NCBI GenBank assembly: GCA_947579605.1 | Contig: OX388306.1 | Coordinates: 3,100,001-3,164,000 of the forward strand | DNA from: Athripsodes cinereus | Taxonomy: Eukaryota; Arthropoda; Insecta; Trichoptera; Leptoceridae | Length of the DNA: 64,000 nucleotides | Direction of reading: 5' to 3' | Part shown: positions 45,153-54,645 of the stretch, in pieces | How the letters are laid out: each line of letters opens with the position of its first letter | Position numbering within the stretch: the stretch's first letter is position 1 | The notes under the pieces: model-generated | Seen by the model: only the letters and a program-made list of their open reading frames with translations | Told to the model about the DNA's origin: nothing | The model's database searches: none | Made by a program: the position numbers and the translations under genes

Positions 45153-45494
45153 CTACCGAGTGTCATACCGAAGGCTCCAGTACTCTCTCTTATAAACCTC
45201 AATGATAGCTTCACGTGTACCAAAGAATTGTCGTGGTATACCTAGTATAGGCACGATATGCTGGATGATTCCATTTCCATAGATTATAAAGTCGATAGAT
45301 AAAGGATGATTTTGAACTGTTCGATTGCAAAGGATGGAAGCGAGTGGTGCTCCGTCGTTTCTGACCACCCCGAAAGAGACGCGGCACGATGGCTTGACGA
45401 TGGTTTTGACCTTTTTAAATAAAAGTAACAATAATTGGGAAAGAAAAGTGACAATATGTTGCAAATTCTTCGGCAACAGCAAAGACGTTCCCAC
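45153..45494 (-). CDS. Uncharacterised 113-codon frame, doubtful
   Basis: The frame is open from an ATG at 45494 to a stop at 45153, in a segment richer in GC than its surroundings. It begins MGTSLLLPKNLQHIVTFLSQ with a Leu-rich, partly hydrophobic run and ends in a polar stretch with GIPRQFFGTREAIIEVYKRE. I recognise no family. It abuts the SINE and no exon signals could be traced. It may be an exon or transposon remnant, or chance. Confidence 0.2.
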   Translation of the reverse strand: MGTSLLLPKNLQHIVTFLSQLLLLLFKKVKTIVKPSCRVSFGVVRNDGAPLASILCNRTVQNHPLSIDFIIYGNGIIQHIVPILGIPRQFFGTREAIIEVYKREYWSLRYDTR

Positions 45495-45979
45495 GTGGTC
45501 AAGTTTTCATACGTGAATGAGCTTCCTAGACTAACTCAAAAAGGTTTTCAGAATTTCGGTAATCAATATTCTTATACCCACCTATACATAATGTCACCGT
45601 ACATCAGTTCGGCAAAAAAGGTTGGGTGCGAAGATAAACTTCCGTTTTTCGTTGATTTTTTTCCCATGTGACACATTTTCTCATTGACTCTTTGTTTTTA
45701 TAGGACAATGTTATTCCTTTTGGTTCGTTGACCCAAAATCTGATATGTTTTGTTTGTCATGTGGATAAAAAATATTTTTACTATGAATTTATTTTTCACA
45801 TTCAATCTTTCTCAAAACAGATTTCACTGATTTGAAAAAAAAGTATATGAAAAAGTTTATCCTGAATATGTTACTTATTAATAACATAAAATAAAGAGAT
45901 AAGCGTGCGTAAAGATAAAAATAAAATCAGTTGTGCCACCTCTCATGATCGGCAAAGTCAGTAGAACTGCTGAATATTT
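45495..45979. other. Unannotated stretch
   Basis: Open frames at 45325-45671 on the plus strand are antisense to the frame above and unsupported. Confidence 0.25.
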
Positions 45980-46213
45980 TGAAAATACGTGTCATCCTTT
46001 TCGTGTCTTTGAACATGGATATTTAAAGCACAAAGCTGGTATTTTGAATCTAAATTTTGAGTCTAATCCTTCGATATTCTGGATATTTGAATAGGTGATT
46101 TCTTCTCAGCATTAGACTTTTAAGTTTTTGTGTGATCATGACTGATCATATGGAAACTTATCTGGTTGAATGAGTATAATGCTGAGAAGTGAAGATGGTT
46201 AACTCGTTGCCGA
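45980..46213 (+). pseudogene. 3' end of the R2-like element, severely 5'-truncated
   Basis: The plus strand reads FVSLNMDI, stop, STKLVF, stop, aligning with the last residues RFLNTDISGTMLVF of the intact ORF at 47740-51717. The shared 3' UTR follows: AGCATTAGACTTTTAAGTTT, TTGTGTGATCATGACTGATC and ATAATGCTGAGAAGTG. It lies 1.4 kb from the intact copy in the opposite orientation. The two share a UTR but differ at many sites, so they derive from different source copies. Confidence 0.8.
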
Positions 46214-46851
46214 ATATTGTATGAAGATGAGTTGTCTTGATCCTGGCTACGGTGCTATTGAGATGGCTGTATAGTTCGATCCTTGACAGGCATACTTTGT
46301 CTCATTCTGGTTAGGGATGTTTCACATTTATGTACATACGTTGGTGATGCAACAGCTGCCGTTGTGTGTTCTGCCATAATTGCCAATAAGATTTATGAAA
46401 GAGGTATTGTGTACCAAATTGCTGAATCAATATATAAACTTTCTTATTTATGGTGTTTAAAGAATGTCCGCCTTTTACAGAACACACAAAGCTCAAAAAT
46501 AAACAAAAATAATATTTTACACAAACCTACTTACATAGTAGGCAGTTATTCACTTATATCCAAGTTCACAAGTACGTACCTACAGCCAAATTAATTATAA
46601 TTTCAACCTACCTATACCCATTATCATAATTTAATAACTTTGAGAACCACTCGGGTTTTCAAAAGGGTTCAAAATTAAAATAATTTATAACAAACCAACC
46701 TTGTCAGAACTTTTTCCAAAGTGGTACTTATACAGGTATATTATATCTCATTTTTTTTTGTCAAGTTATCTTCTATTAATTATTAATTTATAAATTTCCT
46801 TGTGAATGCGACTTTCTTTTATCAAAAAGTTTTTTTTTATATTGGAAAAAG
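46214..46851. other. Unannotated stretch
   Basis: The 103-codon frame at 46283-46594 includes a DR1 fragment (GTCCGCCTTTTACAGAACAC, minus) at about 46466-46490 and is unsupported as a gene. Confidence 0.3.
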
Positions 46852-47072
46852 GTACCGTGAAGCACCCGACAAACAACTGGTCTCCCACTTTTTCCACCAG
46901 TTTTCGAGTGTCCTCTAAAATGAAGGTGGTAGTAAAAATTTAGGTATTTTACATTTTAAATTCAACGATGTGATTTGGCATCTTCCCTGAATGTCTTAAT
47001 TTTTTATCGGAGAGGATAATTTGCATGTTTATTTTATGCAATCGGTCTGCAGGCTACCCCACTTGCGGACCA
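46852..47072 (+). repeat. DR1, full-length copy
   Basis: GTACCGTGAAGCACCCGACA, CTGGTCTCCCACTTTTTCC, GTTTTCGAGTGTCCTCTAAA, CCTGAATGTCTTAATTTTTT, GAGAGGATAATTTGCATGTT and GGCTACCCCACTTGCGGAC. Good preservation. Confidence 0.8.
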
Positions 47073-47078
47073 TTATAT

Positions 47079-47122
47079 TGTCTTCATTTAAATATTATCG
47101 TCTTAATATTTAAATGAAGACA
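47079..47122. repeat. Perfect short hairpin
   Basis: TGTCTTCATTTAAATATTA is followed after five bases by its exact inverse. It lies just after the DR1 copy. Confidence 0.8.
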
Positions 47123-47567
47123 TCTAGATACGGCAAGTTTTCTTTATCTGGATTACAATAGACAATAATACAATTGAAGATTTTTATTTATTTTTTATTG
47201 AATTGAAAACACATCGCAACATTCTGAAATTCAAAAGACACCCCTCGAGGGGGTAGTGGTGTATGATTCGTTTATCCTTACCATTTCATACAGGGAATTT
47301 GCCTTTAGGGGGTTGTAGCCTGGTGTACCTAACCATTTGTATGTATGTGGGGTATTCTCATAGAATGTTATTTGATTTAGCCTTCCAATTTACCAAAACA
47401 TATTTAAGTAGTACCTATGTATACTAAACCCCGTATGAAAATGAAAATATATCTACAAATGTAAATTCGAAGGTTTTCAGCGGATTAAAGGCAACTTGAA
47501 AGTCTTTAGTATGTCAGAAACAAGAATGACTTTCGATGTATGACAAACAAATGTTATATGGTTTACT
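47123..47567. other. Unannotated stretch flanking the R2-like element
   Basis: Includes a GC-rich patch (47240-47320: CCCCTCGAGGGGGTAG, with a short dyad) of unknown origin. It belongs to the flank beyond the poly(A). Confidence 0.25.
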
Positions 47568-47591
47568 TTTTTTTTTTACGCGGCGGCAGAA

Positions 47592-47739
47592 TTGCCATCC
47601 ACACTTCTCAGCATTATACAACCAGATAAGTCTCCATATGATCAGTCATGATCACACAAAAACTTAACAGTCTAATGCCGGGAAAAATTCACCTATCCAG
47701 ATATACAGGATATCAAAGGATTAGGCTCAAAACGCGGGA
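47592..47739 (-). other. 3' UTR of the R2-like element
   Basis: Conserved between this copy and the fragment at 46048-46213: GCATTAGACTGTTAAGTTTT, TGTGTGATCATGACTGATC, ATATGGAGACTTATCTGGTT and ATAATGCTGAGAAGTG. TGATCATGACTGATCA is a near-dyad. In R2 the 3' UTR RNA is what the protein binds for target-primed synthesis, so this may be the recognition part. Confidence 0.6.
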
Positions 47740-50700
47740 TCAAAATACCAGCATTGTGCCTGAAATATCTGTGTTTAGAAACCTTTTTACAATATTACAA
47801 GTGTTTATTATAATAGATTTTTGAATTTTAATGTACAAATTAACCGGTAAATCTAATTTTTGTAAATTATTTATTAAAGATTTCGGAGTTACCCCTGTAG
47901 CTGACATGACTAAAGGTATTATATAAACGGACCTAGAATGCCAAATATTTTTTATTTCTCCTGCTAGTTCTGTATATTTACGTATTTTTTCTGCGACGGT
48001 TGTTTGTATATTATGTGTATTTGGGACAGCGATGTCGATTAGGTACGTTATTTTATTACGTTTATCATGAAATACTAAATCGGGTCTATTATGATGTATT
48101 TGTCTATCTGTTATTATGGTTTTATCATAATAGAGCCTATAATTTTGATTTTCTAAAACCGGTTCCGGGTTGTATTTAAAATAAGGTATTACATTATTTG
48201 AGTTTAAAAGATTATGTTTAATAGCTAAATTTTGATGTATAATTTTTGCGACATGATTATGTCTATAAGTATACTCAGTTTGAGCGAGAGTGGAACAACC
48301 CGAAACTATGTGTTGAATTGTTTCCGGTTTGGCCAGACATTTTCTACACGAATCATCAATTATGTTTTGATTTTTTATAATATATTTTTGATAATTTTTT
48401 GTATTTATTACCTGATCTTGAATTGCTAGCATAAAACCCTCGGTTTCCCCATACAATTCCCCAATGGTCAACCACCTGTTTGACGCATATTTGTCAACAT
48501 AAGATTGGTTGAGATCATTGAGGTGTCTAGCATGAAGTTCCTTCCTACCCCAAGATTCTAACAAAATATTTAAATAGTTTAATCGCGGACCTACTGTTTC
48601 GTCATTTAAATTTAAAGGTGTATGATTTTTATCGGCCTGTATTATAATTTTATGTAATATAGAATTATTTTGTTTGTTCTTAAAAAATGTTTTAAGGGAT
48701 TCTATTTGATTATTATGTAAAGAGGAAATGTTAACAATTCCTCTTCCTCCTATACTCCTAGGCAGAACCAACCTTTCTTTCGCGGAATTTGGATGATGAT
48801 ACCTATTTTTTGTTAGTTGTGTTCTAATAAGTCTTTCTAATTTATCTAGATCCGTTTTAGACCATTTTATGATGCCAAATGAGTATGTTAATAATGGGAT
48901 TGCCCACGCGTTTATTGCTTTTACTATGTTTTTGGCCGATAGATCACATTTTAATATTTTATTAAGTCTATCTTTAAAATCATTTGTTAATTGAGTTTTG
49001 ATTAAAGAGTGATTTAAATTTTTAGATTGCGGAAAACCTAAATATTTGTATATTTCGTTATTATTCATGTTATTAATTTGATAACTAGAAACTATGTCCT
49101 GACATTCTTTAATTTTTCCTTTTTCAATGTGTAAAGTTTTACATTTATCTAGCCCAAAAGACATTCTTATGTCGTCTGAGAATTTTTTTGTTATACTTAT
49201 TAGTTTTTCTAATTCGGTATCCGATTTAGCGTATATTTTTATATCGTCCATATACATTAAATGCGATATTTTTTTTGACAAACGAGTATTTCCGTTAATT
49301 TTGATTCCATATTTGGATTCATTTAATAAATTGGATAGAGGATTTATTGCCAAACAAAACCAAAGTGGACTTAAGGAATCTCCTTGATAGATACCTCTTT
49401 TAATAGGAATATCTTTTAGAGTTATAGATTTATTATTAAGATTTAAATTTAAATCGATATTCCACGAACCCATTACTGTTTTTAAGAAATTTATGATTGT
49501 TGGATTAATTTTATAAATTTTGAAAATTTCTATTAGCCACGAGTGAGGTACGCTATCAAATGCTTTTTGATAATCGATATAACAAATATTTAAATTCCGA
49601 TTACGCGTTTGTATTTGTTTAAGTATTACGGAATCTATTATTAGTTGTTCCTTACATCCCATATGATTTTTACGACACCCTTTTTGTTCTTCAGCCAAAA
49701 TTTTATTTTGCGTCACGTGATTATATATTTTATTAGTTAAGCACGATGTTAATATTTTATAAATAGTCGGTAAACACGTTATAGGTCTGTATTGAGATGG
49801 ATTTGTTGTATTTTGACTTTTAGGTAGCATATATGTCAGACCTTTTGTTAAAAATTTAGGAACGTTTTGCGGGTGTTGTATGAGATTTGTTAAAGAATTA
49901 GCAATATAAGGTTGTAGGGATGTGAAACGTTTATACCAGAAATTATGTATTCCGTCGCAACCCGGCGATTTCCAGTTATGTGTATTTTTAATAACATTTT
50001 TAATTAAGTCAACGGAAATATTGGAGAATTCCATTTCGTCCACATCTGAATATCGATCAGTTTCCTCATTAATCCAATTTCCATTTTTATGTTCAATATT
50101 TTTACTCCATATGTTAGACCAAAATTGTTTTAATTCCGGTTCCGATGGTAAGCCATTATTATTTTTATTAAAATCGATATTACTATTTAATTTTTCATAG
50201 AATTGTTTTTCATTTTTTACAAAAGAAGCGTTATCTTTTTTACGTTTAAGTTCTTTATTATACCGGCGTAATCGGCTAGATTTCGCGGCAAGTTTTTGTT
50301 TTAATATATCTAGTATTTCATTAATTTGATTGTTTTGTATACCAGATATATTGAATCCATTATTTCGTGCTATTTTTTCAAAATATTTTATTATATTCCT
50401 ACCCCGATTCCCGTTTTTAAATTCTGTGACTCTAGCAATATCTGTACGAATATTTTTTATGTTATTTTCCAAACGAATTTGCCAGTGGGGTTTTGATTTA
50501 GCTGTATTATTTTGATTATTATTTATTATTATGAGCTTAGAGCCAATTTTTTTATGAATGGTAACCACACTAGCATATATAAGTAAATGTAAATTCAAAA
50601 ATGATATATTATCGTACAGAAATTTGTTAAATATTTTATTATTAAACTCGTAAATTAAAGACGAAAGTTTTTTAGACGAATTTAATTTTCTAAATTTGGG

Positions 50701-51717
50701 CCTACACATCGGATCTGTATTAGCATAAAGATTGATGTTTTCGCGTACAGAATTGATCAATTCTGTAATATTATTATCATTCGCGACGTTATCATCTACA
50801 TTATGGATAACGTTATTTATTATTATATTATTATCATTTATTAAAGTAATTGATTCTACATTTATGTCGTCTTCTAGGCTAGTATTTAATTGTATTGTAT
50901 TATTATTGTCATCATCATTATTATTTAATGGAATGTCAGGGTTGTTACCGCGGTGTATGCTATCGGCCACATCTTTTTTTATTTGATCGATTATTGTTTT
51001 AGGTAGTAAATTATTACGTATTATTGATCGTCTTTGATCGGAAAGCCTTTGTTCGCTTACGTCAACTGCCGGAAAATTTTGCCTAAATACCGTATGTAAG
51101 CGTTGCCTATAACCTAATAAATTTGTTTCCAAATCCGTTACGATAAAATATTGTTGAATTATGAATTTATTAACTTCGGTTGTCCATTTTAATCTCTGCC
51201 TAGAAGTTCCTGCTTTTGTTTTTTCTGGTCTTAAGTTTGTGTTTAAATTTCTATAATTTAGACCAGTTTCTATTTCTAATTGTTTTTTTATATCATTAAT
51301 TTCATCAAACGTTAATACATTATTATTTTTAATATTATTTATCTGATTAGTTATTATATTTTCATTTAATGAAAAATTTGGATAGGCCGATTTCATATAA
51401 TTTACAATATATTCCAGGCACAATACCAAACTAGTAGACTCAAATTTTGAAAAACGATAGTATTCACGATACAAATCCCTGTTCATCTCGAAAGTAAATG
51501 ACTGGGGTGAATACAAATTTGTCTCAATGGTTGCAGACCGTAACAACATAGAGTCGTCATTGATCTGCAAAACATTTTGACTATGTTGTTGTCTACTAGT
51601 GGTAATCGCGATAGAATCTTGTCTTTCTCGGGAAACACTTGATTCTATATTGACGGTCGCGCATGAATCTCGGGATTCCAAAAGGCGAGTATCTTGATAT
51701 CTTGAGTTTGACTCCAT
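47740..51717 (-). CDS. R2-like retrotransposon protein: RT plus restriction-like endonuclease
   Basis: A 1,325-residue intact ORF. Residues 1-160 are polar. 173-250 form a conserved Trp/Arg-rich block (SRQRLKWTTEVNKFIIQQYF to QRLSDQRRSIIR) that could be a Myb-like DNA-binding module. 262-320 is Asn/Asp-rich linker. The reverse transcriptase spans about 560-900: WKSPGCDGI at 582, YRPITCLPTIYKILT at 643, YIDYQKAFDSVPH at 713 with catalytic Asp, GIYQGDSLSPLWF at 775, the YMDD catalytic pair at 822-825, and KYLGFP at 891. A CCHC knuckle lies at 1124-1141 (C-x2-C-x8-H-x4-C). A PD-(D/E)xK endonuclease follows: RPD at 1211, IDIAVP at 1227 and EKIRKY at 1243. The order RT, knuckle, endonuclease is that of the R2 group; no APE endonuclease or RNase H is seen. 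It is longer than typical R2 (about 1,100), and I see no N-terminal CCHH fingers. The product would nick target DNA and prime cDNA there. The start is the first in-frame ATG. No stop or frameshift is present, so activity is plausible. Confidence 0.93.
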   Translation of the reverse strand: MESNSRYQDTRLLESRDSCATVNIESSVSRERQDSIAITTSRQQHSQNVLQINDDSMLLRSATIETNLYSPQSFTFEMNRDLYREYYRFSKFESTSLVLCLEYIVNYMKSAYPNFSLNENIITNQINNIKNNNVLTFDEINDIKKQLEIETGLNYRNLNTNLRPEKTKAGTSRQRLKWTTEVNKFIIQQYFIVTDLETNLLGYRQRLHTVFRQNFPAVDVSEQRLSDQRRSIIRNNLLPKTIIDQIKKDVADSIHRGNNPDIPLNNNDDDNNNTIQLNTSLEDDINVESITLINDNNIIINNVIHNVDDNVANDNNITELINSVRENINLYANTDPMCRPKFRKLNSSKKLSSLIYEFNNKIFNKFLYDNISFLNLHLLIYASVVTIHKKIGSKLIIINNNQNNTAKSKPHWQIRLENNIKNIRTDIARVTEFKNGNRGRNIIKYFEKIARNNGFNISGIQNNQINEILDILKQKLAAKSSRLRRYNKELKRKKDNASFVKNEKQFYEKLNSNIDFNKNNNGLPSEPELKQFWSNIWSKNIEHKNGNWINEETDRYSDVDEMEFSNISVDLIKNVIKNTHNWKSPGCDGIHNFWYKRFTSLQPYIANSLTNLIQHPQNVPKFLTKGLTYMLPKSQNTTNPSQYRPITCLPTIYKILTSCLTNKIYNHVTQNKILAEEQKGCRKNHMGCKEQLIIDSVILKQIQTRNRNLNICYIDYQKAFDSVPHSWLIEIFKIYKINPTIINFLKTVMGSWNIDLNLNLNNKSITLKDIPIKRGIYQGDSLSPLWFCLAINPLSNLLNESKYGIKINGNTRLSKKISHLMYMDDIKIYAKSDTELEKLISITKKFSDDIRMSFGLDKCKTLHIEKGKIKECQDIVSSYQINNMNNNEIYKYLGFPQSKNLNHSLIKTQLTNDFKDRLNKILKCDLSAKNIVKAINAWAIPLLTYSFGIIKWSKTDLDKLERLIRTQLTKNRYHHPNSAKERLVLPRSIGGRGIVNISSLHNNQIESLKTFFKNKQNNSILHKIIIQADKNHTPLNLNDETVGPRLNYLNILLESWGRKELHARHLNDLNQSYVDKYASNRWLTIGELYGETEGFMLAIQDQVINTKNYQKYIIKNQNIIDDSCRKCLAKPETIQHIVSGCSTLAQTEYTYRHNHVAKIIHQNLAIKHNLLNSNNVIPYFKYNPEPVLENQNYRLYYDKTIITDRQIHHNRPDLVFHDKRNKITYLIDIAVPNTHNIQTTVAEKIRKYTELAGEIKNIWHSRSVYIIPLVMSATGVTPKSLINNLQKLDLPVNLYIKIQKSIIINTCNIVKRFLNTDISGTMLVF

Positions 51718-52450
51718 ATTATAAATTTAATTATTATTATATTATATAATAATATTTGAGTTATATTTTCTTCAGGTACTGAAGTGTGGTAAAGTGCTTT
51801 CTTGGTGGTTGAAATGATATTATTTAAAATTTTCATCAAAACTTTAATATGTCAATGAAGTAAACTTGTTAATGTGTCAATATTTTTTGAATTTGTAGCT
51901 TGGAACAATTTTGATGATTAAATTATTTAAGTACTTGTGGTGTAGATTTTATTTAAGTACTTATGAACTTGATATCATTATTTTTATATATTTTAAAATT
52001 TAATCTTCAATCTTGTCTTGGTTCTTGATTATAAGGATAATTAAAATTTAAATATTAAATGTCAAATAGAATGATATTGATTGATAAATTTGTTTACATT
52101 GATAAGAATATTGTAATAATTAAATGATATATTGATTACAAATGATGAATTGAAACTTTTAGGCACTTTTATGAATAATATTATATTATAATTTGAATCA
52201 TAAACTCAGAATTATATTGATTTACTTACATATATAGATGTAATGATGTTTATTTTGACACTTCAGTACCACTTTATAACTGTTTATATAATTATGTTTT
52301 CTTGATATTTATTATCTTGATGTGAATTATTTTTAGTATTTTATTATAATATGGAGTTTTAATGTATACATTTAGTGTAAATGTATTTTAATTAAATTAT
52401 ATCTTCAGAGATATTTTATTTAGCTTCTTATTATCGCCGTTGCTAAGGAG
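51718..52450 (-). other. Presumed 5' UTR or flank of the R2-like element
   Basis: AT-rich with stop codons in all frames. A GC patch (GAGTTGCTCCTTAGCAACGG on the minus strand, about 52434-52456) contains GTTGCTCCTTAGCAAC, which can fold as a hairpin. It may mark the 5' end, as R2-group elements can carry structured 5' RNA, but this is inference. Confidence 0.35.
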
Positions 52451-52984
52451 CAACTCTATATTTATTATATTTATTTATTACTTATTTTATAATATTTACT
52501 CCCGATTTGAAGGTAGGGTGTGCAAACTTCTCAAGTCCGTATCAAAATACATACAATATAATACAATTAGTGATAAAAAAATTAATAAGTTCATATAACA
52601 GTAAAAATAAAAAGAAAAAAGGTGTAAAAAATCAAAGATAACAGCAATAATAGTAGGTAGGCAGTTAAATGGGCATCGGTTCAATGTAGCGAGTTTCTTA
52701 ACTGATTAAAATCTTCCTTTGTGTCAGTTGTCGTACTTGTCTTTTGGAGGAGCTCGTAAAAGAAAATTCGAGCTGTATATGGCAAATAAATACCATGACA
52801 AGTTTCTTTGTTAAAATTTTGAATGAACTTGCCACATAGTTGGAAAAAAGAATGAGAGATAATCACATTTATGTTAAAAATTCTATTACATATGTACGGA
52901 ATCCTATTGATTGAGTTGACGTTTACGTTGAATAATTCTACATTAATTTATGAAAACCAACAAGCTGTTTTGATTTTTATTGTA
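52451..52984. other. Unannotated AT-rich stretch
   Basis: Small minus-strand frames at 52496 and 52681 have no recognisable domains. Confidence 0.25.
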
Positions 52985-53050
52985 TTTATTAATAAATAAA
53001 ACAATAATTTGTTACCAGGTTTCGACTAACAAAGTCATATTCAAACTTAA
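52985..53050 (-). ncRNA. Hammerhead-like motif, core decayed
   Basis: Minus strand: TTTGAATATGACTTTGTTAG, then TCGAAACCTGGTAACAAAT. Stem II is GAC-TTTGTTA-GTC, followed by GAA and ACC-T-GGT-A. The core TTGAATA departs from CTGANGA at two places. Shares GTCGAAACCTGGTAAC and the AACAAATAAAT continuation with 8404-8440. Confidence 0.45.
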
Positions 53051-54023
53051 TCTACTACCTTTTACGCTGTGTTGTAACTTAAATAATAAATGTCAAATTC
53101 ATAGAATCAATATTGTTTAAATCATATGTAATACTACCCAAATGTTTTTCTCAATCTTTCCGAACAAAAGCTTCATTGTTTTTCTTCTTATTTAATAATA
53201 ATTCTTAAGTATCAGATAATTAATTCTTTATTTAAGCATGATTTTTGTCAACATTATGTTCGATATAACTGTTTGTACCCTTGTTAAAGATGTAAATAAA
53301 TAAAAACATATTGCTCATAAGAATTTCAAAACTGCACAACCCGAAAGAGTGTTTCAAAAGAATTCCCACACTGCTATTAATGTGCAGAAGCAGTTAGCAT
53401 AATGGAACATGGCTCGATTACTGTCAATCTTTACAGAGGTTAAGGCACTTTGAGATTAAATTTATCTATTTTTAAATAGAGGATCGACAAAGTCAGATCT
53501 TGGATGTCTTTTTGACTTTAAAATGTTTAATTACAATGCTTTAAAATTTAATTACTCATACTGCAAAGTTACCCAAAAACACAGTACCATAAAATTGTTT
53601 AACAAAGGACATTCTCTTATCATTCAGAAATCTAGAAATGAGAAAGGTTTGCTGCCTCCTTTTGTTATCGAGATGAACGCTGAAGGGAACTGGATTGGAT
53701 GAAATAAAATATGGGCGCATAATTTGCAACCACAAGTGGAATACAAAATGAGAATTTTCGTTTAATCCCTTTTTGATCAAGGCGTGTGATTGATATATGA
53801 GAATTTTCGAACGTTTACACACGTAATTTAATATTGATGAGTCGTCTGGAATGATTCTTTTATGTACCTAGATGAAATGAAAAAAAGCTGTCAGATTTAA
53901 AATAACAGCACGTCAAATATTTTAAGTATTTTTTAAAATAACTATTTTGGTACATAAATTAATCTGTTTTTTTTTATTACGTGCATTGTCCATCTATTAG
54001 TCCGACCCATACAAGAAATCTTC
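53051..54023. other. Unannotated stretch
   Basis: The 88-codon minus-strand frame at 53556-53822 contains PYFISSNPVPFSVHLDNKRR but no recognisable family; possible remnant, unproven. Confidence 0.25.
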
Positions 54024-54072
54024 ATAAGTGAGGTAGCCAGTGGAATAACTGCTTATAATCAATAAGCTAGTT
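54024..54072 (-). repeat. DR1 fragment
   Basis: GTTATTCCACTGGCTACCTC plus ACTTATGAAG on the minus strand matches the family's CTGGCTACCCCACTTGTG region. Confidence 0.4.
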
Positions 54073-54189
54073 CTGATTTCGGTGCTACTAAAAGTTTAAA
54101 TATTCAGTAAAATTGGCATATGGTAGTAAGTTGGTGATGTCTGGTTAAGGAGATATTCTACGTTCAGCGGCATGTAGATACTTTGCTGT

Positions 54190-54302
54190 ATTTGTAAAGC
54201 ACCGTTTACTCATAACATGACATCAAGGGCGCCGTATCAACCGAAACTCCCAGCAAAAAAAAATGCGTCTTTAGCATTCTTTTAAAGCTCTCTCCATTCA
54301 AA
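54190..54302 (-). pseudogene. CR1/L2-like 3' end, sister of 30045
   Basis: Minus strand: GAGAGAGCTTTAAAAGAATG, CTAAAGACGCAT, TTGCTGGGAGTTTCGG, GCGCCCTTGATGTCATG and GTAAACGGTGCTTTACAAAT. It translates to a SFKRMLKTHFFLLGVS-like block with a T-run slippage. Confidence 0.65.
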
Positions 54303-54539
54303 TATGTAACGCATATAATGTATTTAATTCTTGCATAGCTTGTATTATTTTTCTTTAATAAAATATATTTGAATTTACTTATAATTAAGATACTGGTGCT
54401 TTGTTGAAAGTTTTTTATAATTTTTTTTTATAGTTTTTTTAAATATAATTTGTCTTCTTTTATATTCTTATGATAGAGGCTTGCTTATAGATATTTTTTG
54501 TTAAATAAATAAGAAGGTACCTAATTCATTGCTTAACTA

Positions 54540-54645
54540 GAGATGTTGAATGTCTTAAAATGTGAGGTAGGTATAAAATTCTTTGTCTTTTACAGGATAC
54601 GTAAAACTAGCAGAAAAGTGTGGAAGGTCAATACTTTACCGGATA
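54540..54645 (-). repeat. DR1 fragment
   Basis: Minus strand: GGTAAAGTATTGACCTTCCA, CACTTTTCTGCTAGTTTTAC, GTATCCTGTAAAAGACAAAG match the first third of DR1 with many substitutions. The longer plus-strand frames here are unsupported. Confidence 0.45.

Larger units (their letters stand above)
47568..52450 (-). mobile_element. R2-like non-LTR retrotransposon, apparently complete coding part
   Basis: The element runs on the minus strand. Its 3' end is an A-run of 11 next to GCGGCGGCAGAATTGCC (47568-47597), preceded by a ~150-base UTR and the 1,325-codon ORF. Upstream lies ~730 bases of AT-rich sequence that may be 5' UTR; the 5' boundary at about 52450 is a guess and no target duplication was found. 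It is not in 28S rDNA, unlike classical R2. A diverged sister 3' end lies at 45980-46213. Confidence 0.7.

Noticed and set aside
48232..51000. Plus-strand frames of 60-92 codons opposite the R2-like ORF
   Set aside because: Antisense shadows of a well-supported coding region.
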